This document shows, one piece after another, positions 1 through 7,326 of a DNA stretch of 18,669 nt. The translations under genes were made by a program, and so were the position numbers. The notes beneath the pieces were generated by a model that saw nothing but the letters and a program-made list of their open reading frames with translations, ran no database searches and had not been told where the DNA came from. How positions within the stretch are numbered: position 1 is the stretch's first letter; every line of letters starts with the position of its first letter. Source of the stretch: Thermoleophilia bacterium (GTDB taxonomy: Bacteria > Actinomycetota > Thermoleophilia > Gaiellales > Gaiellaceae); the NCBI GenBank assembly GCA_025934335.1, contig JAICYG010000042.1, forward strand, positions 1-18,669. Reading direction: 5' to 3'.

Positions 1-1
1 C

Positions 2-265
2 GAGCTAATGCGGATCGCGAACCTGATCGTCGCGGAGCTCGGCATCGAGCACTTCTTCAACATCCAGCTCGTCGGCGACCAGGTGATCGAGATCAACCCG
101 CGGATCTCCACCGTCGTCTACCAGAACGATCTGAACCTCCCGTACCTCGGCGTGAAGCGCGCGCTCGGCGAGATCTCCGACGAGGAGCTTCGCTCGTACG
201 CGTCCCGGGTACGACCCGGACGAACGGCATTGCGGTACTTCGACCAGCTGGAGTTCGACGCATGA
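2..265 (+). CDS. ATP-grasp protein, CarB-like, C-terminal end (5' truncated)
   Basis: This is the last 87 residues of a protein whose start lies left of the window; the frame is open from base 2. The segment with EINPRIST followed by QNDLNLPYLGVKRALGE is the end of an ATP-grasp catalytic domain of the carbamoyl-phosphate synthase large-subunit type: the E-x-N-P-R residues bind magnesium-ATP and the PYLGVK stretch follows the fold. The chain stops soon afterwards, so this looks like a stand-alone ATP-grasp ligase and not full-length CarB, which would carry a further allosteric domain. Its stop overlaps the next start as ATGA, so it is translationally coupled to the small acidic protein, glycosyltransferase and flippase. 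That context suggests a ligase for a surface sugar or peptide. The substrate cannot be read from this fragment. Confidence 0.75.
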   Translation, partial: ELMRIANLIVAELGIEHFFNIQLVGDQVIEINPRISTVVYQNDLNLPYLGVKRALGEISDEELRSYASRVRPGRTALRYFDQLEFDA

Positions 266-546
266 CCGATTGGGACGACGAGGGAATCGAGGCGGCGATC
301 GCGGGCGACGACGCCGACGCCGCCGTCGAGGCGGCGGAGGCGATCGCGGCGGCGGCCGGGTTCCCCGGCGACCGTCTGGAGCCGGACGGCCGCGAGTGGG
401 CGGAGACGCACGGGGTGCCGCCGGAGGACCTCGTCGACCGGGCGCTGCGCCGCGTGCGCGACCTGTGCGCAGGCGAGACGGACGCGGTGACGCTCGCGGA
501 GCTGCGCGACCTGCGCTACCGCCTCGGCGACGCGATCGCGCGTTGA
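262..546 (+). CDS. Small acidic protein of unknown function
   Basis: A 94-residue protein rich in Asp, Glu, Ala and Arg, with no signal peptide, membrane segment or cysteine pair. I do not recognise a family. The ATG start overlaps the upstream ATP-grasp stop as ATGA, and its TGA stop overlaps the TTG start of the glycosyltransferase, so it sits tightly inside a coupled operon, which supports it being real. The predicted fold is mostly helical: the N-terminal half is alanine- and acid-rich and the C-terminal half is a charged helix. It may be a partner or regulator of the neighbouring ATP-grasp or glycosyltransferase, but nothing in the sequence shows this. Confidence 0.6.
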   Translation: MTDWDDEGIEAAIAGDDADAAVEAAEAIAAAAGFPGDRLEPDGREWAETHGVPPEDLVDRALRRVRDLCAGETDAVTLAELRDLRYRLGDAIAR

Positions 547-1475
547 CGCTTCGGGTCACGCACTGCCCCGTGAACATCGCGGGGATCCCGTGGGAGAACG
601 TGCAGGCGCTGCGGCGGAAGGGCGTCGACGCGCGCCTCGTCGTCTTCGAGCGCGGAAAGCTGCACCACGAGGCCGACTGGTCGCTCGACCGCCGCGGCCC
701 CCTCGCGGTGAAGCTCGCGCAGCAACTCGCGGCGTTCGCGCGCCTCGCCCCGAGGACGGACGTCTTCCACTTCTACTTCGGCCTGACGCTGATCCCGAAG
801 TCGCTGCAGTTCCCGCTGCTGCGCGCGCTGCGCAAGAAGAGCGTCTTCCACTACCTCGGCTCCGACATCCGCGGGAAGACGCGCGAGCAGCTCGCGTTCG
901 GCAAGCGCGCGGACGCCGAGATCGTCGGCAGCTACGACGCGACCCGCTGGGTGCCGGAGGCGCACGTCGTGCCGCCCGGCCTCGATCTGCGCCCGTTCAC
1001 GCCCGTGCCGCCGACGGACGCCCCGCGCCCGCTCGTCGTGCACGCGCCGTCGGACCGCGAGCGGAAGGGCACGCGCTTCGTGATCGAGGCGTGCGAGCAG
1101 CTGCCCGTCGAGCTCGACATCGTCGAGGGCGTCCCCCACGAGGAGGCCCGCGCCCGCTACGCCCGCGCGGACATCGTCGTCGACCAGCTGAACGCGGGCT
1201 GGCACGGCGTCTTCGCGCTCGAGGCGATGGCGCTCGGGAAGCCGGTCGTCACCTACCTGAAGCACGACGTCGTCGAGCGAAGCGCGGAGGGCTACGGCAT
1301 TCGCATCCCGATCGTGCCGGCGACGAAGGACACGCTCGTCGATGCGCTCCACCCGCTCGTCGAGCAGCCTGCGCTGCGGCGCGAGGTCGGCGCTGCGAGC
1401 CGCGCCTACGTGGAGCGGGTGCACGACATCGACCGGGTCGCAGACCGCCTGGTCGACCTCTACCGTTCTCTCTGA
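543..1475 (+). CDS. Glycosyltransferase, GT-B fold, family 4-like
   Basis: A 310-residue cytoplasmic glycosyltransferase, probably adding a sugar from a nucleotide donor to a lipid-linked surface glycan. The N-terminal half begins with a GT-B type strand (RVTHCPVNIAGIPW) and contains HYLGSDIRGK. The C-terminal half carries the donor-binding region: HAPSDRERKGT near residues 170-180 and, at about 219-236, GWHGVFALEAMALGKPVV, which matches the E-x7-E-like loop of family 4 enzymes. The start is the TTG at 543, which overlaps the previous stop as TTGA; a longer open frame upstream only gives arginine-rich shadow sequence inside the previous gene. The gene is a little shorter than many family 4 enzymes (about 350-400 residues). 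The flippase gene starts 6 bases after its stop. Donor and acceptor are unknown. Confidence 0.85.
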   Translation: MTLRVTHCPVNIAGIPWENVQALRRKGVDARLVVFERGKLHHEADWSLDRRGPLAVKLAQQLAAFARLAPRTDVFHFYFGLTLIPKSLQFPLLRALRKKSVFHYLGSDIRGKTREQLAFGKRADAEIVGSYDATRWVPEAHVVPPGLDLRPFTPVPPTDAPRPLVVHAPSDRERKGTRFVIEACEQLPVELDIVEGVPHEEARARYARADIVVDQLNAGWHGVFALEAMALGKPVVTYLKHDVVERSAEGYGIRIPIVPATKDTLVDALHPLVEQPALRREVGAASRAYVERVHDIDRVADRLVDLYRSL

Positions 1476-1480
1476 CCGGG

Positions 1481-2914
1481 ATGAGCCTCGCCTTCCAGAT
1501 GCGGCGCCTCGCGCGCCACTCGGCCGTGTACGGCATCGGCGGGCTCGTCTCGCGCGTGCTCGCGACCCTGCTGCTCCCGCTGTACACGCACTACCTGCCG
1601 CCGGACGCGTACGGCCGCGTCGAGATCGTCACGGCGGCGACGGCGGTGCTCGCGATCGTCCTGCAGATGGGCATCGCCTCGGCGTTCTTCCGCTTCTACT
1701 TCGACGCGCGCGAGCCGGCGGACAAGCTGACCGTCGTCCGCACGTCGTTCTGGTTCACGATGGTGATGGCGACGGCCGGGCTCGTGATCGGCGTCGTCTT
1801 CGCCGGCCCGATCGCGCATTGGATCGGCCTCGGCGACGACACGTGGCTCGTGCGCGCCGGAGCCGTGGGTCTCTGGGCGCAGACGAACTACCAGCAGCTG
1901 ACGAACCTGTTCCGCGCCGAGGAGCGGTCGACGGCGTTCGCGCTCGCGAGCGTGACGAACGTCCTCTTGACGGTCGCGGCGATGGTCGTCTTCGTGGCCG
2001 TCTTCCACTGGGGCGCGATCGGCCTCGTCGTCGGCAACTTCACCGGGACGCTCGTCGTCTACCTCGCCCTCGTCGCCTACCGGACGGAGCAGCTCGGGCT
2101 CGAGTTCGACCGTGCCCTGTTCCGCCGCATGCAGAACTTCGGCCTGCCGCTCGTCCCGTCGGCGCTCGCGCTCTGGGCGATCAACTTCGTCGATCGCGAG
2201 TTCGTCGTCTGGTACAAGGACAACGCCGAGGTCGGCGTCTACTCCGCCGCGGTGAAGATCGCGTCGGTGATCACGTTCGTGATGATCGCCTTCCGCACCG
2301 CCTGGCCCGCGTTCGCCTACTCGATCGAGGACGACCGCGAGGCGAAGCGCACGTACGCGTTCGTGCTCACGTACCTGCTCGCGTTCGCCTCGTGGGTGGC
2401 GCTCGCGCTCGGCGGGCTCGCCCCCTGGTGGACGGACCTGCTCACCGCGTCGCAGTACCACCGCGCCGAGAAGGGCGTTGCGGTGCTCGCGTTCGCGGGA
2501 GCGGTCTACGCCGGCTACACCGTCCTCGCGATCGGGAGCGGCCGCGCGCGAAAGACGCAGCTCAACTGGGTCGTCACCGGCGTCGGCGCGGCGGTGAACA
2601 TCGGCCTCAACTTCTGGCTCGTGCCGCGCTGGGGGATGGTGGGCGCCTCGATCTCGACGCTCGCCGCGTACGTCGTCCTCTTCGCGGGAATGACGCTGTA
2701 CGCGCAGAGCGTCTACCCGGTCGCCTACCAGTGGCGGCGCGTCGTGACCGCCGTCGGCGCGGCCGCCGCACTCACCGTCGCAGCGCGCGCGGCGGGGCTC
2801 TCGCTCCTGCCGTCGCTGCTCCTCGTCGCCGCGTATCCCTTCGCACTCTTCGTGCTCGGCTTCTACCTGCCCGTCGAGCGCGCGCGGCTGCGACGCCTCG
2901 TGCCGATCCTCTAG
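1481..2914 (+). CDS. Wzx-like polysaccharide flippase (MOP superfamily)
   Basis: A 477-residue integral membrane protein with about 12-14 hydrophobic segments, the usual size for Wzx/RfbX or related MOP-superfamily lipid-linked oligosaccharide flippases. The N-terminus has the typical amphipathic start and first helix (RHSAVYGIGGLVSRVLATLL, then LPLYTHYLPPDAYGRVE), a recognisable opening for this family. Later features are NFGLPLVPSALALW in the middle, the pair GVYSAAVKIASV, and LNFWLVPRWGMVGASISTL near the end. Its role would be to move lipid-linked glycan units from the inner to the outer face of the membrane. It lies directly behind a glycosyltransferase in the same operon. The ATG at 1481 has only a weak ribosome binding site. 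The stop lies in a CTAG shared with the convergent gene. Confidence 0.88.
   Translation: MSLAFQMRRLARHSAVYGIGGLVSRVLATLLLPLYTHYLPPDAYGRVEIVTAATAVLAIVLQMGIASAFFRFYFDAREPADKLTVVRTSFWFTMVMATAGLVIGVVFAGPIAHWIGLGDDTWLVRAGAVGLWAQTNYQQLTNLFRAEERSTAFALASVTNVLLTVAAMVVFVAVFHWGAIGLVVGNFTGTLVVYLALVAYRTEQLGLEFDRALFRRMQNFGLPLVPSALALWAINFVDREFVVWYKDNAEVGVYSAAVKIASVITFVMIAFRTAWPAFAYSIEDDREAKRTYAFVLTYLLAFASWVALALGGLAPWWTDLLTASQYHRAEKGVAVLAFAGAVYAGYTVLAIGSGRARKTQLNWVVTGVGAAVNIGLNFWLVPRWGMVGASISTLAAYVVLFAGMTLYAQSVYPVAYQWRRVVTAVGAAAALTVAARAAGLSLLPSLLLVAAYPFALFVLGFYLPVERARLRRLVPIL
2911..2914. other. CTAG shared by two convergent stop codons
   Basis: The palindrome CTAG contains TAG on both strands. It ends the flippase gene on the plus strand and the anchored-protein gene on the minus strand, so the two coding regions overlap by four bases and leave no room for a terminator between them. 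Confidence 0.9.
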
Positions 2915-3456
2915 ATCCGGCGACGCTTGGCGATCGCGCCGGCGGCGCCGACCGCGATCAGAAGCAGCGCGAGCGCGCCGAGCACGAGCAGCGGGACCGG
3001 CACGCCGCTCGAGCTCCCGCTCGTGGGGTCGGCGGCGACGGTCGACGTCGGCACCGCGCGGCTCCGCGACTGCTGCGTGCTGCGGAGCGGCGACTTCTCG
3101 GACAGCGTCGTCTTCGCGCCACCGCGCTTCTTCGGCGCAGCCTTCGGCGTCGACACGGTTGCGGCCGTCGGCTCGACGCCCTTGCCGATCTGCGCGGGCA
3201 CCCCGGTGTGACCGGCATGACGCGCCTGCGCGCCGCGCATCGCGGCGCGAATGTCGTCGGCGAGGCTCGAGTAGGTGCGCGCGTCCGGCGGGATGTTCTT
3301 CAGCGCGTCGCGGTAGCACGCGGCCGAATACGTCGTCGCGATCTTCCCGTCGGCGTACCAGTCGTTGTAGATCCGATCGCGGCACGGGACCGCGGCGTTC
3401 GCGGTCGCCGGCACGAACGCAGCCAGCGCGAGGACGACGATGACGAGGCGCTTCAT
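2911..3456 (-). CDS. Secreted or membrane-anchored protein, unknown function
   Basis: A 181-residue protein with three parts. A Sec-type signal peptide occupies residues 1-21 (MKRLVIVVLALAAF, with likely cleavage after ATANA). A small exterior domain of about 60 residues contains two cysteines near 25 and 47 that could form a disulfide. A low-complexity Ser/Thr/Pro/Lys linker leads to one C-terminal membrane helix (about 153-176) followed by KRRR. This topology places the domain outside the cell on a stalk. No LPXTG sortase motif is seen. I chose the ATG at 3456 because the signal peptide begins there; a GTG at 3492 would add 12 residues before it. The upstream gene on the same strand ends 65 bases away. 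I do not recognise the domain. Confidence 0.7.
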   Translation of the reverse strand: MKRLVIVVLALAAFVPATANAAVPCRDRIYNDWYADGKIATTYSAACYRDALKNIPPDARTYSSLADDIRAAMRGAQARHAGHTGVPAQIGKGVEPTAATVSTPKAAPKKRGGAKTTLSEKSPLRSTQQSRSRAVPTSTVAADPTSGSSSGVPVPLLVLGALALLLIAVGAAGAIAKRRRI

Positions 3457-3521
3457 CCGGGGCCATGTTCCCCACCGAGCGCGAGGATCCACCGTTCAAT
3501 CAGTAAGGCTTTCGTAAAACC

Positions 3522-4421
3522 TCAGGCGAGGACGCAGGCGTCGTGGCAGGAGCTCGAGACCTGCACGATCGCAAGCTTCCTGCCGACGGCGTCCAGAATC
3601 GTCAGCGTGCCGCGCGACAGCGACGGCGTGACGACGCGACCGTGGGAGAACTGCACGTTGTAGGAGCCGTTCGGGATCGCCGTGCGCGACAGCACACGCC
3701 CGTCATGCGCCTGCACGTGCAGCGTGCCCGAGTCGCCGCTCGTGACGAAGACCCGGCCGTTGCCGAACGTGACGTGCTGCGGCGCCAGGTCGGCGGGACG
3801 ATGCGCCGAACCGACTGTGAGGACCCTCGACGCGCCCGACGTGATCCAGAGGCGGCCGTCGGGAGCGAAGCCGACGTCGTGAGCGAGGAAGCCCGGGGCG
3901 AGGTCGCGCTCGTGCCGGAACGGGCGGGTGCGCACGAACGAGACGCGCTCGGAGGCCGAGCCGAGGCCGACGCACAGCCGGGAGCCGTCGCCCGAGATCG
4001 TCAGATGGCGGGCCCAGCCCGTGAGCGGGACGCGGCCGACGACGACGCCGCGGCGGGTGTCGAGCAGCGCGACGCCGCTCCGGCCGGAATCGGTGACGAA
4101 CGCGTGCACCCCGTCCGGGTGCGGCGCGACGTAGCGCGGCTCGACGAAGCTGCGCACGACGTGACGCACGCGCGTACGGTCGACGACGCTGACCGCGCCG
4201 GCGGCGGTGTGGCAGACGACCGCGACGTCGCCGACCGTCTCGATCGCGCGTGGATCGGGCGGCGTCGCCACGTGACCGAGCACGCGGAACGTGCGCAGGT
4301 CGACGAACGCGAGCCGCGCCTCCTCGTCGCAGGTGACGACGGCGACCGGGCCGCGCGTGAGCTGCGCGCGGACGGTTGCCGGCGCCGCCGCCGCGGCGAA
4401 CAGGAACTCCCGCCGGTCCAC
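3522..4421 (-). CDS. Tat-exported beta-propeller protein (YVTN/NHL-like)
   Basis: A 299-residue protein with a clear twin-arginine signal (DRREFLFAAAAAP at residues 2-14, then a likely cut near VRAQ), so it should be folded inside the cell and exported by Tat. The rest is a series of about 40-residue beta repeats of the form value-history-label (for example AVVTCDEEARLAFVDLRT, APHPDGVHAFVTDSG, TISGDGSRLCVGLGS, GFAPDGRLWITSG), typical of YVTN, NHL or SMP-30-like propellers. I count about six or seven blades. No catalytic residues can be assigned; it may bind a ligand, a cofactor or a surface partner. The start is a GTG without a visible ribosome binding site. It is divergent from the HelD-family gene across 49 bases. 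The TatA/TatC genes in this window would supply its export route. Confidence 0.8.
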   Translation of the reverse strand: MDRREFLFAAAAAPATVRAQLTRGPVAVVTCDEEARLAFVDLRTFRVLGHVATPPDPRAIETVGDVAVVCHTAAGAVSVVDRTRVRHVVRSFVEPRYVAPHPDGVHAFVTDSGRSGVALLDTRRGVVVGRVPLTGWARHLTISGDGSRLCVGLGSASERVSFVRTRPFRHERDLAPGFLAHDVGFAPDGRLWITSGASRVLTVGSAHRPADLAPQHVTFGNGRVFVTSGDSGTLHVQAHDGRVLSRTAIPNGSYNVQFSHGRVVTPSLSRGTLTILDAVGRKLAIVQVSSSCHDACVLA

Positions 4422-4470
4422 GTCATGACTACGGCCGAGCGGCCCCTCGAGGTCCCGTTACCGTGGAACG
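4422..4470. promoter_or_regulatory. Short divergent intergenic region, propeller / HelD-family gene
   Basis: Only 49 bases separate two GTG starts that face away from each other, so both promoters must lie here or reach into the genes. Neither GTG has a good ribosome binding site. TTACCG at 4458-4463 lies seven bases before the GTG at 4471, the placement expected of a -10 element for a leaderless transcript. I see no long inverted repeat resembling the rifamycin-associated element found upstream of some HelR genes. Evidence for the exact promoter is weak. Confidence 0.35.
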
Positions 4471-6393
4471 GTGAGCCATCCGGAGCTGCAAGCCGAGCAG
4501 GAGTACGTCGACCGCGCCTACGAGCACCTCGAGCGGATGCGCGCAGCCGTGGCGGGTGCGGCCGACCGCGTCGAGGGTGAGGTGGCGCAGGCGGCGATGG
4601 ACGCCTGGGCGGCGCGGCGCCTGCGCACGTTCGAGGACGCGGAGCGCGGCCTCTGCTTCGGCCGGCTCGACTTCGAGACCGTCTCCCACCCGCTCTACGT
4701 CGGCCGCCGCTGGGTGCACGACGACGCGCAGCGGCAGCTCGTCGTCAACTGGCAGGCGCCTGCCGCGCGGCCGTTCTACACGGCGACGCCGCAGGACCCG
4801 CACGGTGTCACGCTGCGCCGCCGCTTCCGCACGGAGGGTCGGCGGCTGCTCGACATCGCCGACGAGGCGCTCGACGGCAGCGTGCTCGACGGAGCAGCAG
4901 TCGGCGACTTCCTGCTCGACGAGCTCGAGCGGAACCGCGATACGCACATGCGCGACATCGTCGCGACGATCCAGGCCGACCAGTACCGGCTGATCACGCA
5001 CGACCCGGACGGCGTGCTGGTGATCCAGGGCGGGCCCGGCACCGGCAAGACGGCGGTCGGCCTGCACCGCGCGTCGTGGCTCATCTACACGCTGCGCGAC
5101 CGGCTCCAGCGGCGCGGCGTGCTCGTGGTCGGCCCGAACCCGACGTTCATGGAGTACGTCTCGCACGTCCTGCCGGCGCTCGGCGAGGACGCGGTGGAGC
5201 AGCGGGCCGTGTCGGAGCTCGTCGACGGCGTCGTCCCGGAGCTGCGCGACCCGCCGCACGTGGCGGCGCTCAAGGCTGACACGCGCCTCGTCGAGGTGGT
5301 CGAGCGCGCGGCAGAGCTCGCGCTCGAGTCACGGCCGGAGGAGCTCGTCCTTCGCCTCGAGGGGTCGTTCGTCTGGGTGAAGGAGCACGAGGTGGCGGAG
5401 CTCGCGGCGGGAGCAAGGGAGGCGCTCGGCCTGACCGCGGCCGCGCGGGAGCGATTCCGGATGGCGCTGCTCCGGCGCTTCTACGAGGAGTACGGGCGCA
5501 TCCACGGCGCCGGAGCATGGCGCAGCTTCGACGAGGTGGAGCGGGCGCTTCGCGCTCGCGGCTACCTCGACCGCGTGCTGAAGGCAGCGTGGCCGGCCGC
5601 GTCCCCCGACCGCCTCGTCCGCCGGCTGCTCACCTCGCGCGCGGCGCTTGCCGCCGCGGCCGAAGGCGTGCTCGACGCGAGCGAGCAGAAGCTCCTGCTC
5701 CGCCGCGGAGACGGCTGGTCGGACGGCGACATCGCGCTGCTCGACGAGGCCCGGGCGCTCCTCTCGGAGCCGCCGCGCGCGTTCGGCCACGTGATCGTCG
5801 ACGAGGCGCAGGACCTGACGCCGATGCAGCTGCGCATGGTCGCCCGCCGCGCGCGCGACGGCGCGCTGACGATCCTCGGCGACGTCGCGCAGGGGACCGG
5901 CGCCGTTCGCTATGACGACTGGGCGCAGATGCTCCCGCACCTGCCGCGCCCCGAGGAAGCAGCGGTCGAGGAGCTCCGGCACGCCTACCGCGTGCCGCGG
6001 GAGATCATGGATGTGGCGCTGCCGCTGCTCGAGACGATCGCGCCGGACGTGGCGCCCCCGATCGCGTATCGCACCGGCGCGGAGCGACCGGTCGTGCGGC
6101 GCGTCGAGGCGGAGCGCCTCCTTCCGGAGGCTTTTCGCGCGGCGGCCGCGGCACCCGACGGCCTGCTCGCCGTGATCGTGCCCGACGAGCTCGCGGGCGC
6201 CGCTCCCTCCGACGAGCTCGTCCCGGTGCTGACGCCGCGCGAGGCGAAGGGGCTCGAATTCGACCACGTCGTCGTCGTCGAGCCGGCCGCGATCGAGCCA
6301 CGCGAGCTGTACGTCGCGCTGACCCGGCCGACGAAGAGCCTGACGGTGCTCCACGCCCGGCCGCTGCCGGAAGCGCTCGCCTACGAGAGGTAG
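4471..6393 (+). CDS. helD: HelD/HelR-family RNA polymerase-recycling ATPase (UvrD-like)
   Basis: A 640-residue superfamily 1 ATPase. Walker A is GGPGTGKT at residues 187-194, motif II is VDEAQD at 443-448, then GDVAQGTGA (motif III region), EAKGLEF at 591-597 (motif V) and YVALTRP at 614-620 (motif VI). The N-terminus (residues 1-55) is a charged helix of the kind that forms the coiled coil in HelD proteins, and it lacks the usual helicase N-terminus. HelD-family proteins bind RNA polymerase, release stalled enzyme from nucleic acid and, in the HelR branch, give rifamycin tolerance. The protein is shorter than the mycobacterial and streptomycete members I know of (about 700-750 residues), so the inserted loops may be reduced. 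The GTG start matches the family N-terminus. Whether it belongs to the rifamycin-displacing branch cannot be told from motifs alone. Confidence 0.85.
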   Translation: MSHPELQAEQEYVDRAYEHLERMRAAVAGAADRVEGEVAQAAMDAWAARRLRTFEDAERGLCFGRLDFETVSHPLYVGRRWVHDDAQRQLVVNWQAPAARPFYTATPQDPHGVTLRRRFRTEGRRLLDIADEALDGSVLDGAAVGDFLLDELERNRDTHMRDIVATIQADQYRLITHDPDGVLVIQGGPGTGKTAVGLHRASWLIYTLRDRLQRRGVLVVGPNPTFMEYVSHVLPALGEDAVEQRAVSELVDGVVPELRDPPHVAALKADTRLVEVVERAAELALESRPEELVLRLEGSFVWVKEHEVAELAAGAREALGLTAAARERFRMALLRRFYEEYGRIHGAGAWRSFDEVERALRARGYLDRVLKAAWPAASPDRLVRRLLTSRAALAAAAEGVLDASEQKLLLRRGDGWSDGDIALLDEARALLSEPPRAFGHVIVDEAQDLTPMQLRMVARRARDGALTILGDVAQGTGAVRYDDWAQMLPHLPRPEEAAVEELRHAYRVPREIMDVALPLLETIAPDVAPPIAYRTGAERPVVRRVEAERLLPEAFRAAAAAPDGLLAVIVPDELAGAAPSDELVPVLTPREAKGLEFDHVVVVEPAAIEPRELYVALTRPTKSLTVLHARPLPEALAYER

Positions 6394-6554
6394 TACACGG
6401 CCATCGTCACGCCGAGCGCGATTCCGACGATCGCGAACAGCGCGATGACGATGCCGAGGAGGACGATCGGCAGCGTGGCCGGCGCATAGCCGTCCCGGGC
6501 GATCTCCTCCAGGTGGTGCTCCTCCGCGACGACCCTGTCGACGAATGCGGTCAT
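6381..6554 (-). CDS. Small single-pass membrane protein, 57 aa
   Basis: An open frame of 57 residues that begins MTAFVDRVVAEEHHLEEIAR and ends MAVYYLS. Residues 1-22 are charged and amphipathic; residues 28-53 (LPIVLLGIVIALFAIVGIAL and on) form one strong membrane helix. It begins 31 bases after the stop of the phosphoribosyltransferase gene on the same strand, with GGAAG nine bases before the ATG, so the two are probably cotranscribed. Its 3' end overlaps the end of the HelD-family gene by 13 bases on the opposite strand. The charged-then-hydrophobic design and codon usage like that of its neighbours argue for a real gene. Function is unknown; by size and layout it could be a small regulator or stabiliser of a membrane complex. 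Confidence 0.65.
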   Translation of the reverse strand: MTAFVDRVVAEEHHLEEIARDGYAPATLPIVLLGIVIALFAIVGIALGVTMAVYYLS

Positions 6555-6585
6555 GGACGGAGTCTTCCACGTGTCGTGTTCTTTG

Positions 6586-7248
6586 TCACATGAGCAGGTG
6601 GACGACCTCGTCGTCCGTCACCGCCGAGAAGTCGGCGTACCAGGCGCCGACCGCGACGAACGGCTCCGGGACGAGCGGCGCGACGAGGTCGATCCCCTCG
6701 CGGCGGAACGCGTCGGCGGTCTCGCGGGCCGCAACCGGCACCGCCGCCAGCACTCGCCGCGGCTGGAGCTCTCGGCACGCCGCGACCGCCGCACGCATGG
6801 TCGCACCGGTCGCGAGACCGTCGTCGACGACGACCACGTCGCGGTCCACAAGCGACGGGAGCGGCCGCTCGCCGCGGTAGAGCCGTTCCCGCGCTGCGAG
6901 CTCGGCCGACTCGCGCCGCGTCACCTCCTCGAGCACCTCTGCCGGCACGTGCGCGCGGGCGAGCACCTCACGGTTGAGCACCCGGACGCCCCCGCTCGCG
7001 AGCGCACCCATCGCGAGCTCCGGCTGCGCGGGCAGCCCCAGCTTGCGGACGACGATCACGTCGAGCGGCGCCGAAAGCTCGCGGCCGACCGCCGCCGCGA
7101 CGGCGACGCCGCCTCGCGGCAGGCCGAGCACCAGCGGGTCGTCGAGCGGCGGCAGCACCGTGGCGAGACGCCGCCCGGCGTCGGCCCTGTTCGCGAACCC
7201 GGGCGCGTCCCGCGGATGCGTCGATTCAGGTCCCACGAGGTGGGACAT
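6586..7248 (-). CDS. Phosphoribosyltransferase-domain protein
   Basis: A 220-residue type I phosphoribosyltransferase of the COG1926-like group. The PRPP-binding loop is VVVVDDGLATGAT at residues 138-150, with the acidic pair and GATG-like turn intact. Upstream are LPRGGVAV (43-50), which corresponds to the pyrophosphate loop, and VRKLGLPAQPELAMGAL (from 67), a signature of this group. The C-terminus DDEVVHLL is also typical. Members are stand-alone enzymes of uncertain substrate, sometimes joined to a hydrolase domain, which is absent here. The ATG at 7248 is used because no better start with a ribosome binding site lies upstream. It is divergent from the sigma factor gene and is followed by the small membrane protein gene. 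Confidence 0.85.
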   Translation of the reverse strand: MSHLVGPESTHPRDAPGFANRADAGRRLATVLPPLDDPLVLGLPRGGVAVAAAVGRELSAPLDVIVVRKLGLPAQPELAMGALASGGVRVLNREVLARAHVPAEVLEEVTRRESAELAARERLYRGERPLPSLVDRDVVVVDDGLATGATMRAAVAACRELQPRRVLAAVPVAARETADAFRREGIDLVAPLVPEPFVAVGAWYADFSAVTDDEVVHLLM

Positions 7249-7326
7249 CTGTACGTGATCGGCGAACCGGATGCCCGGCGGTAGCGAAGAAGCAGGGAGA
7301 GACGTTTGAACCTCTCGTGGAGAAGG
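7249..7326. promoter_or_regulatory. Divergent promoter region, phosphoribosyltransferase / sigma factor
   Basis: These 78 bases separate two divergent genes and should hold both promoters. Two ribosome-binding-like sequences precede the sigma gene: AGGGAG at 7294-7299, six bases before a TTG at 7306, and GGAGAAGG at 7319-7326 directly before the ATG at 7327. I cannot place -35 and -10 elements with confidence. Confidence 0.4.

Noticed and set aside
1460..3499. Very long minus-strand open frame (679 codons) across the flippase and anchored-protein genes, and similar arginine-rich frames such as 516-1424 and 1342-3663.
   Set aside because: Composition is dominated by Arg, Ala, Asp and Gly with no domain signatures, and each lies over a gene with clear family motifs. 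Long spurious frames are expected at this GC content.
7263..7268. CGAACC before the sigma gene and again twice (as GGTTCG) upstream of the ferritin-like gene, as a possible shared -35 element of a sigma regulon.
   Set aside because: A six-base word of this composition is expected several times in the window by chance, and I found no consistent -10 partner at a fixed spacing.
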